64,000 nt of DNA from an uncultured Verrucomicrobiota bacterium (GTDB lineage Bacteria; Verrucomicrobiota; Kiritimatiellia; Kiritimatiellales; Tichowtungiaceae), in assembly GCA_903831085.1 (NCBI GenBank), contig CAIKWE010000060.1, positions 62,001 to 126,000 on the forward strand. The letters run 5' to 3'. Below, piece after piece: positions 42,409 to 50,886 of the stretch (the stretch's first letter is position 1; every line of letters begins with the position of its first letter). Under the pieces are notes generated by a model. It was not told where the DNA came from. It did no database searches and worked only from the letters and a program-made list of their open reading frames with translations. Position numbers and translations under genes: made by a program.

Positions 42409-43053
42409 ATGGACATGCTCCGCTATGAAAAAGAGGCCTGGCAATCAGGCCTCTTTTTTATTGCCGGGATCGATGAGGCCGGGCGCGGCCCGCTTGCCGG
42501 GCCGGTCGTGGCCGCCGCCGTTGCCTTCGAGCGCGAACCGCTTGAAAACGGCGGCGCGGAAATCTTCGCCGGGCTCACCGACTCCAAAGCCCTTACGGAG
42601 AAGAGGCGCGAACATTTTTTTGAACAGCTTCAAGGGTGCGGCTTCGCCCGTATCGGGGTTGCCGTCATCGGGCCGGACATCATCGACGAAATCAACATTT
42701 TGCAGGCCACTTGGAAAGCGATGGCCAAAGCCGTTGCGCAGATCAGCCCGGTTCCCGATCTGGCGCTGGTCGATGGACGTCCGGTTCGCGGGCTGTGCTG
42801 TAAATCGCAGAGTATCATCAAAGGCGATGCTCAAAGTCTTTCGATCGCCGCCGCCAGCGTTATCGCCAAAGTCACTCGTGACCGCATGATGGTTGAGCTT
42901 GATTCGCAGTTTCCTCAGTACGGCTTTGCGCAGCACAAAGGCTACGGCACCCAGGCGCACCTTGCCGCCATTCATCGTCACGGCCCGTGTCTTCATCACC
43001 GTAAAACCTTTCGTCCAGTATCCGAACTCAATCAGGGGGAGCTGGATTTGTGA
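42409..43053 (+). CDS. rnhB: Ribonuclease HII
   Basis: 214 residues. IAGIDEAGRGPLAGPVVAAAV gives the catalytic D-E, TDSKALTEKRRE and LVDGRPVRGL further active-site parts, and ASVIAKVTRDRMM the last Asp region. It nicks RNA in RNA-DNA hybrids and at single ribonucleotides. Codons 7-17 encode an intrinsic terminator hairpin. The stop overlaps the yraN start (GTGA). Confidence 0.95.
   Translation: MDMLRYEKEAWQSGLFFIAGIDEAGRGPLAGPVVAAAVAFEREPLENGGAEIFAGLTDSKALTEKRREHFFEQLQGCGFARIGVAVIGPDIIDEINILQATWKAMAKAVAQISPVPDLALVDGRPVRGLCCKSQSIIKGDAQSLSIAAASVIAKVTRDRMMVELDSQFPQYGFAQHKGYGTQAHLAAIHRHGPCLHHRKTFRPVSELNQGELDL
42428..42459 (+). terminator. Intrinsic terminator embedded in the rnhB coding sequence
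   Basis: AAAAAGAGGCCTG (42428-42440), loop GCAAT, CAGGCCTCTTTTT (42446-42458), then T and A. The 13-bp stem is perfect. It lies inside rnhB codons 7-17 (EKEAWQSGLFF), 26 bases after the rplS stop. It is well placed to end the ribosomal-protein transcript. Confidence 0.85.
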
Positions 43054-43457
43054 GGCGGCTACTCCAGTGGTTCAAAAAAGAGGCTGAGCATCTGCGCACG
43101 GGGCGGGTCGGCGAAGCGCAGGCGGAGAAGTTTTTGAAGCAGGCCGGACTCAAAATCGTCGCCCGTAATGTGCGGGTAGGTTACGATGAACTCGATTTGA
43201 TCGCGAAGCAGGACGACACGCTGATTTTTGTGGAGGTCAAAACCCGCGCGAGCGAAGATTTCGGGCGGCCTGCGGCGGCGGTTAACCGCGCCAAGCGCAA
43301 AAAACTATCCCGCGCCGCGATGCATTTTCTTAAGAAACATAAACTGCGTCCGCCGTACATCCGCTTTGATGTTGTCGAAGTTGTTGGCGAAGAACCGGAG
43401 ATTCGCCATATTCAGAACGCCTTCACGCTTGAGGGCGGTTACCGTATCTGGTGGTGA
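43050..43457 (+). CDS. UPF0102 family protein YraN (endonuclease-like fold)
   Basis: 135 residues from a GTG overlapping the rnhB stop. RTGRVGEAQAEKFLKQAGLKI, then YDELDLIAKQDDTLIFVEVKTR (D-E-x-K, PD-(D/E)XK-type core) and IRFDVVEV. The family often sits beside rnhB; its cellular role is poorly known, possibly Holliday-junction-resolvase-like. Confidence 0.93.
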   Translation: MRRLLQWFKKEAEHLRTGRVGEAQAEKFLKQAGLKIVARNVRVGYDELDLIAKQDDTLIFVEVKTRASEDFGRPAAAVNRAKRKKLSRAAMHFLKKHKLRPPYIRFDVVEVVGEEPEIRHIQNAFTLEGGYRIWW

Positions 43458-43460
43458 AGT

Positions 43461-43475
43461 TTCCAAACATTGGAA
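43461..43475. repeat. Dispersed palindrome TTCCAA-ACA-TTGGAA
   Basis: Perfect copy filling the 19-base gap between the convergent yraN and AsmA-like genes. Confidence 0.85.
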
Positions 43476-43476
43476 C

Positions 43477-45912
43477 TTATTTTGGCAGGTTGACGAAGTG
43501 CCATTCGGGCTTATCGAGCGGTCCCTCAAGCCGGAATTCCAGCAGCCGCAGGAAGGGCGCGGTGGCGGTGGCGGCCAGACGCTGGAGTTGATACCATTCT
43601 TTCATCTGCTCGCCGGTCTGGCGCAGCGGCTCGGCCGCGACGACAAAGTTGAGGCCTTTTCCGGGCGAATAGTTTCCACGGCCGCGGGTGCTGATGAGGG
43701 TGCCGCCGAGTTGCGCGTTATCGCTCCAGATCGCGCCGTCGTGCAGTTCGTAGTCGGCGGAGAAAGCGGTGAGGGAGAACAGGTTGAAACCGGGGAAGGC
43801 GGACTGAATCAGCCGTGAAAAACCGCCGAAGAGCGGTACGTCGGCCAGACGTCCGGTTTCGATTTTGGCCTGTCCTTTGCCTCGTACAGATTTCCAGAAG
43901 CCAGCCAGGGCATCGGCTGTGAGGTCAACCGAAGCGGAGAACTTTCCGCGTGTACGGTTATAGCCGCCGCCGGCAACCTGTCCAAGCAACTGCTCCAGAT
44001 CTATCTGGCCGATGCGGGCATTGATGCGGTAGGGGGCGGAGCCGTCCTCGAGAAAGATGTCGAATTCGGCGGAGCCCTCGGCCCGCCCGCTGTAGAGATC
44101 TATGGTGGAATTGGTGAAGGCAAGTTGTGCGCCCCGCCCTTGGATGTCGGAATAGAAGGCGGAGGCCTGTATCTTGCCCATGCTGATGTTTGTTGCGCTG
44201 AAGGTTCCTCTGAAATTGTGATTGGTCCACGTGCCGTAATCAAGCTGTCCGCTACCGACGACCAGAACCGGGCCATTGAAGCGGAATTCTTCGATGATGA
44301 TGTGCTCGTCCGGCGCGAGTGCGCGGGCAACGTCGGCGGGCGGGAAGGTGTTGGTGGCGTTGAAGAAGGCAAGGCTGCGGATAAAGTCCACCTGTACGCT
44401 GCCGTCGAACCGCACGCCATCGCGGGTTGCGGTTACCGGAGTCAGATCCAAGAACTGGTTGGAGTAGACCATGAAAGTTTCGAGATGTCCTATCGGCACG
44501 CCGCCGCAGGTGAAGCGGTCGGCGGAGAGTGTGCCGCTGATGACGACCGATTCGTCGGGGTTGGATTGCGAGATGGCCAGGTCGGCTTTCAGCTGTTCAT
44601 TTGGAAATTTGAAGCGAAGGATGAAATCTCGGAGATCTTCGTCATAAGCGCCGGCAATAGTAGGATCACATTGCGCCTGTATCCGGGCTTTCCAGGCCTT
44701 GGAACCGAGATCTAATTCTAAGCTGCCGGTGAGCGGGCCGCCGTTGGCGCGTGTCACAAGGTCTTTTACTGTAACCGAATTGCCGTCGCGCACGAGACGG
44801 AAGGCGAGCGGGTCGAGCGTGATGTCTTGGCGTTTGATGTGCGCCTGCTGAACCTGCACGGCGACTTTTTCGGTCAATTGGTCGTACGGTGCAGGACCAG
44901 CCGAGGCGGTGAAGTCGAACCGGCCGTAGGGTTTGACTCCGGTCTGCGCGACGGCGGACTGAGCGTCTTCGGGCAGCAGGTTGAACAGGTCGACGGCGGA
45001 AAGGGTGTTTTCGACGGACACCTGCGCGTTGCTGTTTTGGAGATTGATTGCGCCGCGCAGGACGAGCTGCTCGCGATCAGACTGGCTTAAATGTAAAGCG
45101 GAGAGATTCCATGTGTTGTCGAGGCAGCCCAGTGTGCCAGAGAGATTCTTGTAAACGCGGTTGTTCCAGCTGATTCCTTTCGCCGACAGCTCCGCATTCA
45201 GAGACATCTCTTCGGGCCGGGCGTCATTGAAATTAAAGATAAGGCTGAGATCCGGCGGCCGTTCGCACTTTAACCGGCTCAGCGCGTCCGCCACTTTGGC
45301 GGCACGGCGGCTGAAATCGCCAATCGGCTGCGCTGCGCTTTTTTCGGAGAAGATGGCGGTTCCTCGCGCGAGGATGTCGATGCCTCCCCAGGACAGCTTG
45401 GCGTTTTCAACTACGAACCGTCCGGGTGCGACGGTCAGTGATGCCTCCAGCTTTTTGACGCTGCGAAACGGATGGTCGTCCGGGAGTACGCTTTCCCACG
45501 GACGGCCCAGAGAGACACCGAGATTTTTAACATAAATTTTGATGTGCCAGCCGTCTTTGGCTGGTTTTTTCCAATCGACCGGCCAGAGCATAACATACAG
45601 TTTTTTTGTGCTTAAGAGCGGTTGCAGGTCGTCGGGTGAGGTGCTGTAGAGCCGGATGTTACTGAGTACCCAGCCGTGATGTATCGAAAGCCGGATGGAT
45701 TGAACCTGTAACGGAATGCCCGCCTCCTGCACCTGCGCCGTAATGCGGCGTGTCAGGCTGGGCGGCAACCCGATGACCAGCAGTGCGAAAAGCGCCAGTA
45801 GAGCGGAAAGCCCCAGCGTGAATCCCATCAGGCCGAGGATATGCCGCCAGCGTGTTCCCGAACGGCCTGTGCGCGGGTCAGGGCTGTTTGATTTCTTCAA
45901 CTTGTTTTTCAA
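43477..45912 (-). CDS. AsmA/TamB-like large envelope protein
   Basis: 811 residues. One N-terminal membrane helix (~29-50), then long beta-rich periplasmic repeats (VQSIRLSIHHGWVLSNIRLYS, VVENAKLSWGGIDILARGTAIF, NFRGTFSATNISMGKI). A C-terminal AsmA-type end has GKFSASVDLTADALAGFWKSVRGKGQAKIETG. Such bridge-like proteins are tied to phospholipid transport to the outer membrane. Its start overlaps the upstream DUF4340 gene by 35 bases. A one-mismatch palindrome at 44690 is read as SKAWK. Confidence 0.75.
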   Translation of the reverse strand: MKNKLKKSNSPDPRTGRSGTRWRHILGLMGFTLGLSALLALFALLVIGLPPSLTRRITAQVQEAGIPLQVQSIRLSIHHGWVLSNIRLYSTSPDDLQPLLSTKKLYVMLWPVDWKKPAKDGWHIKIYVKNLGVSLGRPWESVLPDDHPFRSVKKLEASLTVAPGRFVVENAKLSWGGIDILARGTAIFSEKSAAQPIGDFSRRAAKVADALSRLKCERPPDLSLIFNFNDARPEEMSLNAELSAKGISWNNRVYKNLSGTLGCLDNTWNLSALHLSQSDREQLVLRGAINLQNSNAQVSVENTLSAVDLFNLLPEDAQSAVAQTGVKPYGRFDFTASAGPAPYDQLTEKVAVQVQQAHIKRQDITLDPLAFRLVRDGNSVTVKDLVTRANGGPLTGSLELDLGSKAWKARIQAQCDPTIAGAYDEDLRDFILRFKFPNEQLKADLAISQSNPDESVVISGTLSADRFTCGGVPIGHLETFMVYSNQFLDLTPVTATRDGVRFDGSVQVDFIRSLAFFNATNTFPPADVARALAPDEHIIIEEFRFNGPVLVVGSGQLDYGTWTNHNFRGTFSATNISMGKIQASAFYSDIQGRGAQLAFTNSTIDLYSGRAEGSAEFDIFLEDGSAPYRINARIGQIDLEQLLGQVAGGGYNRTRGKFSASVDLTADALAGFWKSVRGKGQAKIETGRLADVPLFGGFSRLIQSAFPGFNLFSLTAFSADYELHDGAIWSDNAQLGGTLISTRGRGNYSPGKGLNFVVAAEPLRQTGEQMKEWYQLQRLAATATAPFLRLLEFRLEGPLDKPEWHFVNLPK

Positions 45913-47662
45913 TGGGCACCGTTAGTTCACGGGTGAGTGTCTGCGCGGTTTCCTCTGAAACCACAAAGACGATATTCTGACCCTGAATCATGGCAAATCG
46001 TCCGTTCTCGGTTTTGTTGCCGAGTAGCACCATGCGCCCGACGACATTGGTATCGCTGAGCGAAACCGTCAGGGAAGTTTGAGGTTGATCCAGCCCGTAC
46101 GGCTTGAGGGAGGCTGGATTGAAATCAACATAACGACCGGCATGCAGTTCGTTAAGCGCCCACATCATATCCGTCAGCGCCTTGGCGCTGACCTGACGGT
46201 CGGGCTGACCGGATGTAAAGGTGCCAGACTCTGTTTTCTGGACGGACTGTTCGGTTCCGCCGCTCAGCACGGTGATTTTTTGAATCAGGGCCGGACTCAC
46301 TTCGAGCACCGTGCGGCTACGGTAGAAGAGCGGATCGGCAAAGACGTCGCGGACGATGCCGTCAGCGGTCGCATAGAATGACGGTTCATCGTCATATTGA
46401 ACCAGTCGCAGTCCGTCAGAGCCGGTCGCCCCAATGTGCAGCGTATTGGTTTTTCCGTCGACGGTCAAAACCGCCTCCCAAGGCGCGGCCTTCATCTGCG
46501 CAGTTTGTGTCGCAGAAGGCTCATCAATAAATTGCTCAACAGTCGCTCCGGTGAGTGCTTTAAGCAGTTCGCTGGTTTGCGCTGGGGCGGCATCCCAGCG
46601 CACAGGGCGGACGATCTGCCACTGGCTGTTGGTGCGAATCAGCTCAACCTGTCGCTCACCGCAAGTCAGCTGTATCGTAGAGATTCGTTCGGGTTGCAGG
46701 TCGAGCACCTGGCGGCTGCGTAACAGACCGGCATCGATTTCCAGTTCTTTAATCCAGTCGGATGGTATGGTGAAGACGGAATCGCTTTCAACTCGCTTGG
46801 CATAGCGCGCGGCGGGATTTTCCGGCACCGGCTTGCCAACGAGCAGAGTCTGAGTTCGCTCATCCTGAGTGAAAACCGTCAATTCGTAAGTCGGTTTTTC
46901 GAGGCCATAAGCGGTCAGGTCGGTTTTTTCATCGCCGACGAAACTGACAATGCGCGCGGAGAATATTTTTTCGATCAGCGTATGCGTAGCCTGTTTATCA
47001 GCACGGCCCGCGTGCGGCTGCTGCATCACCCAGCCATTATTTCCGGGCTGGCGCAACTGGAGGAACCCGCCGGTACGACGCAGATCGAGGCCGCGTACTG
47101 CGGCGGTTTCGCCGAAGAAAAGCGTGCGATCGCGAATCCATGAAGGATCCTTCGGGACAAGGTTGAGTAGAGTGCGCGCCGCGGAGATAATGTCGCCGCC
47201 GCCCTCGGGCATGACGTAGAGCATTTTTCCGACCGGTGCGTCGCGGCCGATCAGCCAGGTGAATGTGCCGTGGTTGTTTTGGAAGGTGATACGCGCACGC
47301 GGCTTATCGAAACCGTAATCGGCCGGTGTGAGGTTGCGCTCCCGCAGTGTTCCGGCGGTGATGAGTTCGCCGCGTTCGACATGCGCCATGCCAGCGATCA
47401 TTCTTTCGACCATACCCGAATCAACCGGCGCATCGGCCGGTTTGGTAAGACGCCAGATACCGGCGGTTTTTGCGCATTCAATCTGCACACCGTCGCGCTC
47501 CAGCGAGATCCGGTCAATACTCTCTGGATAAATCGCGAAGACCGTTCGCATTCGTTGGGTCTGCTGATCCGAGGTTTCGCTGCCTCGTTCGAAGATCAGG
47601 ATAAACCCGCCAAGCAGAACAGCGCCGATTAAAAGCATCCAGGTGGTGGTTTTGCGTTTCAT
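45878..47662 (-). CDS. DUF4340 domain protein, membrane-anchored
   Basis: 594 residues from ATG 47662. One N-terminal helix, then tandem repeats with WRLTKPADAPVDSGMVERMI, VGDEKTDLTAYGLEKPTYELTVF and KPYGLDQPQTSLTVSL, the [YG]GL[DE]xP pattern of DUF4340. Members accompany Gld-type ABC exporters, as here. Molecular function unknown; periplasmic. Confidence 0.85.
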   Translation of the reverse strand: MKRKTTTWMLLIGAVLLGGFILIFERGSETSDQQTQRMRTVFAIYPESIDRISLERDGVQIECAKTAGIWRLTKPADAPVDSGMVERMIAGMAHVERGELITAGTLRERNLTPADYGFDKPRARITFQNNHGTFTWLIGRDAPVGKMLYVMPEGGGDIISAARTLLNLVPKDPSWIRDRTLFFGETAAVRGLDLRRTGGFLQLRQPGNNGWVMQQPHAGRADKQATHTLIEKIFSARIVSFVGDEKTDLTAYGLEKPTYELTVFTQDERTQTLLVGKPVPENPAARYAKRVESDSVFTIPSDWIKELEIDAGLLRSRQVLDLQPERISTIQLTCGERQVELIRTNSQWQIVRPVRWDAAPAQTSELLKALTGATVEQFIDEPSATQTAQMKAAPWEAVLTVDGKTNTLHIGATGSDGLRLVQYDDEPSFYATADGIVRDVFADPLFYRSRTVLEVSPALIQKITVLSGGTEQSVQKTESGTFTSGQPDRQVSAKALTDMMWALNELHAGRYVDFNPASLKPYGLDQPQTSLTVSLSDTNVVGRMVLLGNKTENGRFAMIQGQNIVFVVSEETAQTLTRELTVPIEKQVEEIKQP

Positions 47663-47666
47663 GAAA

Positions 47667-49106
47667 CTACTTTCTCCGACGCAACCAGAGTGCGGTGCCA
47701 AGCAGGGCGGCCAGCGCCGGGATGGCTCCGACGGCGCTCCAGAAGAGGATGCGGATTTTTTCGCGGGTCAGTTTAAGGCGGGTGTCGTCCACTTTTTTTG
47801 GTTCGATCGCCATCAGCTGTTCACGGTCGAGCAGCCAATTGAGCGAGCTCATAAAGAGGCTGGCGTCGCCGCCGGTCAGACCGCTGTTGGAGACAAAGCC
47901 GGAGTCGCCGAAAACGATCAGACGCGACGGGCGGATCTGCATGTCGAGCAGTCCGGCAGTGTCGCCCTTTTCGACTGCAACGGCCATGGAAACAGGGCCG
48001 GGCAGGTCGTCGGTACCCTTGTCATATTTCGCGGGCATCTGGTCGGGTTGTGTTTCCGCCCAGCTGTTTTTGGAAGAGAGAGCCAGCGGCGTCACTTTTG
48101 GCCGGTCGGCGGAAGTGGTTTTCGGCTGGATGTAATCCGGCTCAACGGAACGCGGCATATGAAAAATGGCGGCGGTGGTGCCGAGTTTGGCGGTGATAGG
48201 ATGCTGGTTATAGGCGGCCACAAAAACTTCGCGGCCGGTCAACGTGCGGTCGGGATCGAGCACGACATCGTTATGCAGCAGGACACCCCATTCCTGAAGC
48301 AGTTTTTCAAGTCCCGACGTCTGTCCGGCGTCCGATAGAACCATCAGGCGCCCGCTGCGGTGCAGCCAGGTTGCAATGAGGTCGGCCTCGGACTTCGACA
48401 TGCTTTTCGAAGCGCCGGCGACAATCAGCGTACCGCAATCGGCTGGAATCTGTTTTGCGGTGCTCAGCAACAGCGGGCGGACTTCAATATTGTCTCGCTC
48501 AATCAGCTGGGCGGCTCCGGAAAAGCCGGTGCGGCGGTCGAAGTCAGTGATATCGCGCTCGCTGTGACCGGTCAGGAAATAAACCACGGGAACGGTTTTT
48601 TGAACGACGCCCTGAATAGCGGACGAAAAAGCCTGTTCGCCTTTAAATACCGCGATGCGTTCAATGCCGCTGGCGGCATCAATGTTGGCGATTTCGTCGA
48701 CGCGCACATATTTGCTTCGGCCTTCGCAGTCGAACACCACCACATTCGGTTCGGTCACCTTGTATTTCACGGCCAGCTCTTCCGTCTGCGAAATGTCGCG
48801 GTCGGGGTCGACCCACTGAATATTCAGGCGGCGGCTATGGAACTGGTATTCGCGCAGCAGATTATGGATGTCTTCATAGAGCACATTGCCGGGCTGGAAG
48901 AAAACCGTCACCGCAACCGGCTTTTCGAGACTCTCCAGCAGGCCGGTGGTCTTGGACGAGAGTTTATAAAGTTGCGCGCGGCTCCAGTCCACGCGGTAGT
49001 AGTGGCGGAAAGAGAGATAGTTGACCATCAGCGCGACGACCAGCGCCAGCAGCAGAGCCGTGCCGGTGTTGATCGCGATCCATAAACGATGTCTGCGGTT
49101 TTTCAT
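47667..49106 (-). CDS. GldG-like ABC exporter substrate-binding/auxiliary protein
   Basis: 479 residues. N-terminal and C-terminal membrane helices enclose a periplasmic domain. LSSKTTGLLESLEKPVAVTVFF, VDPDRDISQTEELAVKY, VYFLTGHSERDI and LIVAGASKSMSKSEADLIATWL match the GldG/ABC_transp_aux family. It works with the permease and ATPase that precede it. In Bacteroidota the counterpart is needed for gliding; here gliding is not implied. Confidence 0.87.
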   Translation of the reverse strand: MKNRRHRLWIAINTGTALLLALVVALMVNYLSFRHYYRVDWSRAQLYKLSSKTTGLLESLEKPVAVTVFFQPGNVLYEDIHNLLREYQFHSRRLNIQWVDPDRDISQTEELAVKYKVTEPNVVVFDCEGRSKYVRVDEIANIDAASGIERIAVFKGEQAFSSAIQGVVQKTVPVVYFLTGHSERDITDFDRRTGFSGAAQLIERDNIEVRPLLLSTAKQIPADCGTLIVAGASKSMSKSEADLIATWLHRSGRLMVLSDAGQTSGLEKLLQEWGVLLHNDVVLDPDRTLTGREVFVAAYNQHPITAKLGTTAAIFHMPRSVEPDYIQPKTTSADRPKVTPLALSSKNSWAETQPDQMPAKYDKGTDDLPGPVSMAVAVEKGDTAGLLDMQIRPSRLIVFGDSGFVSNSGLTGGDASLFMSSLNWLLDREQLMAIEPKKVDDTRLKLTREKIRILFWSAVGAIPALAALLGTALWLRRRK

Positions 49107-49118
49107 AGGCGTTACACC

Positions 49119-49850
49119 TCAGCGGCGGGCCTCGATCGCCTTAACGGTTGCAAAGAGAAAGAAAACGGTCACGCTTAAATAGAGAACCAGCGAGCGGGAA
49201 TCGAACACGCCGCGCGCCGCTTCCATCAAGTGTAGCGCGGCGGAAAGATAGCCACCGATCTCGCGCACCATCGGGTTTTTCGAAAGATGCGGCTCAAAGA
49301 GTCCTCCGAAGAAGAAAATGCTCATCACGGAGAACGTCGAAATCGCCGCGATAATCTGGTTGGAGGTCAACGCCGAGGCCAGCATACCCATCGCGATAAA
49401 AGCCGCGCCGATCAAACAGACCATCAGATAGCCGGCAGCAATCGGTCCGGCCTCGATCAGATGCGCGGCCTCCGGGGCCAGCAGACGGGCGATCACCAGA
49501 TAGAGCAGGGTCGGCGCGCACATGAGCATAAAGAAGGAGAGAACTCCTGCAAACTTAGCGGTGACGACCGTGGAATCTTTGACCGGCGCGGTCATCATGG
49601 TTTCGAACGTTCCGTTCTTCCGTTCTTCGGCAAAAGTACGCATGGTCAGAACCGGCACCACAATCAGCATGCAGGCCCAGATCACCACCATCAGCCCCTG
49701 TACTGAACGCATCACCTCCAGATTTTCCTTCACCAGCCAGTAAAAACCGCATCCGGTCACTAGCAGGAAAAACATCAGCATCACATAGGCGATCGGCGAG
49801 AGAAACATGGCCGACAGTTCGCGTTTCCAAAGTGCAAAAAAGGTTCTCAT
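49119..49850 (-). CDS. ABC-2 type permease (GldF/NosY-like)
   Basis: 243 residues, six membrane helices. It starts FFALWKRELSAMFLSPIAYV and has VLTMRTFAEERKNGTFETMMTAPVKDS, the amphipathic EExxGT coupling region. It forms the membrane part of the exporter with the ATPase. Overlaps the ATPase gene by 4 bases. Confidence 0.9.
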   Translation of the reverse strand: MRTFFALWKRELSAMFLSPIAYVMLMFFLLVTGCGFYWLVKENLEVMRSVQGLMVVIWACMLIVVPVLTMRTFAEERKNGTFETMMTAPVKDSTVVTAKFAGVLSFFMLMCAPTLLYLVIARLLAPEAAHLIEAGPIAAGYLMVCLIGAAFIAMGMLASALTSNQIIAAISTFSVMSIFFFGGLFEPHLSKNPMVREIGGYLSAALHLMEAARGVFDSRSLVLYLSVTVFFLFATVKAIEARR

Positions 49851-50797
49851 CGTTTTGCCTCCGTTACGGCGTCGTCGCGGGTGATGGCCACAAAAATATC
49901 TTCAAGCGAGCGGCTTTCCAGATGCAACTCGCGGAGTTTCCAGCCCTTGGAAACCGCGCATTCAAAAACCATTGTGCGGATATCCGGCGCGGACGAATCA
50001 ATCCGGTAACGGTTCCAGCCGTTATCGAGCGGTTCGTGTGACACCACATCCACGGTGCCGAGGCTCTTCAGCGTCGCTTCAATCACGCTGGGATCGCCCG
50101 CGATTTCGGCGCTGATCAGCACGTCGCCTTCCAGCCGTTTCTGCAGACTTTCCGGCGAGTCCGACGCCACGATCTTGCCTTTGTTGATAATCAGAATCCG
50201 GCGGCAGGTCATTTCGACCTCCGGCAGAATATGGGTCGAAAGGAGCAACGTGTGGCGTTCGGCCAGCTGGCGGATCAGTTCGCGCACTTCGCGGATCTGA
50301 TTGGGATCAAGCCCTGAGGTCGGCTCGTCGAGAATCAGCAGATCGGGATCGTGAAGCAGACTGTCAGCCAGACCGACGCGCTGACGGTAGCCTTTGGAAA
50401 GCTGGCCGATGATCCGGGGTCCGACGTCAGTCAGCCCGCACTGCTCTTTCACGATATCGCGCCGCCCGCGGATGGCCTTGCGCGCCACGCCTTTGATTTG
50501 TGCGCGGAATTTCAGATATTCGTCCACCCGCATTTCGTGGTAGAGCGGACAGCTCTCCGGCATGTAGCCGATGTGGCGGCGCGCCTCAATCGGATCTTCA
50601 AACACATCGCAACCGGCGATTTCTACGGCACCGCGCGTCGGGTGCAGGAATCCGGTCAGCATCCGCATCGTCGTGGTTTTCCCCGCACCGTTCGGGCCGA
50701 GGAAGCCGACGATTTCACCGCGTCCGACCTCAAACGACACGTCGTCGACCGCTGTATGGCCCGCAAACTGTTTTGTCAGGTTAGAAACCTTAATCAT
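49847..50797 (-). CDS. ABC transporter ATP-binding protein (GldA-like)
   Basis: 316 residues. Walker A FLGPNGAGKTTTMRML, signature LSKGYRQRVGLADSLLHDP, Walker B LLILDEPTSGLDP, His loop LLLSTHILPE. The C-terminal ~90 residues are an extra domain. First gene of the five-gene minus-strand operon that ends with the AsmA-like gene. A one-mismatch palindrome at 49938 is read as SKGWK. Confidence 0.92.
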   Translation of the reverse strand: MIKVSNLTKQFAGHTAVDDVSFEVGRGEIVGFLGPNGAGKTTTMRMLTGFLHPTRGAVEIAGCDVFEDPIEARRHIGYMPESCPLYHEMRVDEYLKFRAQIKGVARKAIRGRRDIVKEQCGLTDVGPRIIGQLSKGYRQRVGLADSLLHDPDLLILDEPTSGLDPNQIREVRELIRQLAERHTLLLSTHILPEVEMTCRRILIINKGKIVASDSPESLQKRLEGDVLISAEIAGDPSVIEATLKSLGTVDVVSHEPLDNGWNRYRIDSSAPDIRTMVFECAVSKGWKLRELHLESRSLEDIFVAITRDDAVTEAKR

Positions 50798-50886
50798 AAA
50801 AAAATCCGGAATGGTGGAATAACCGTTGCATTATCTATGAGAAGCCCGCGCAGTCAAGCCGCGTAACCGTTTCCAATGGCTGGAAA

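Noticed and set aside
49119-50797. Gliding motility machinery
   Set aside because: Only the GldA/F/G-like exporter is present; no other gliding genes are seen, and such exporters are widespread in non-gliders.
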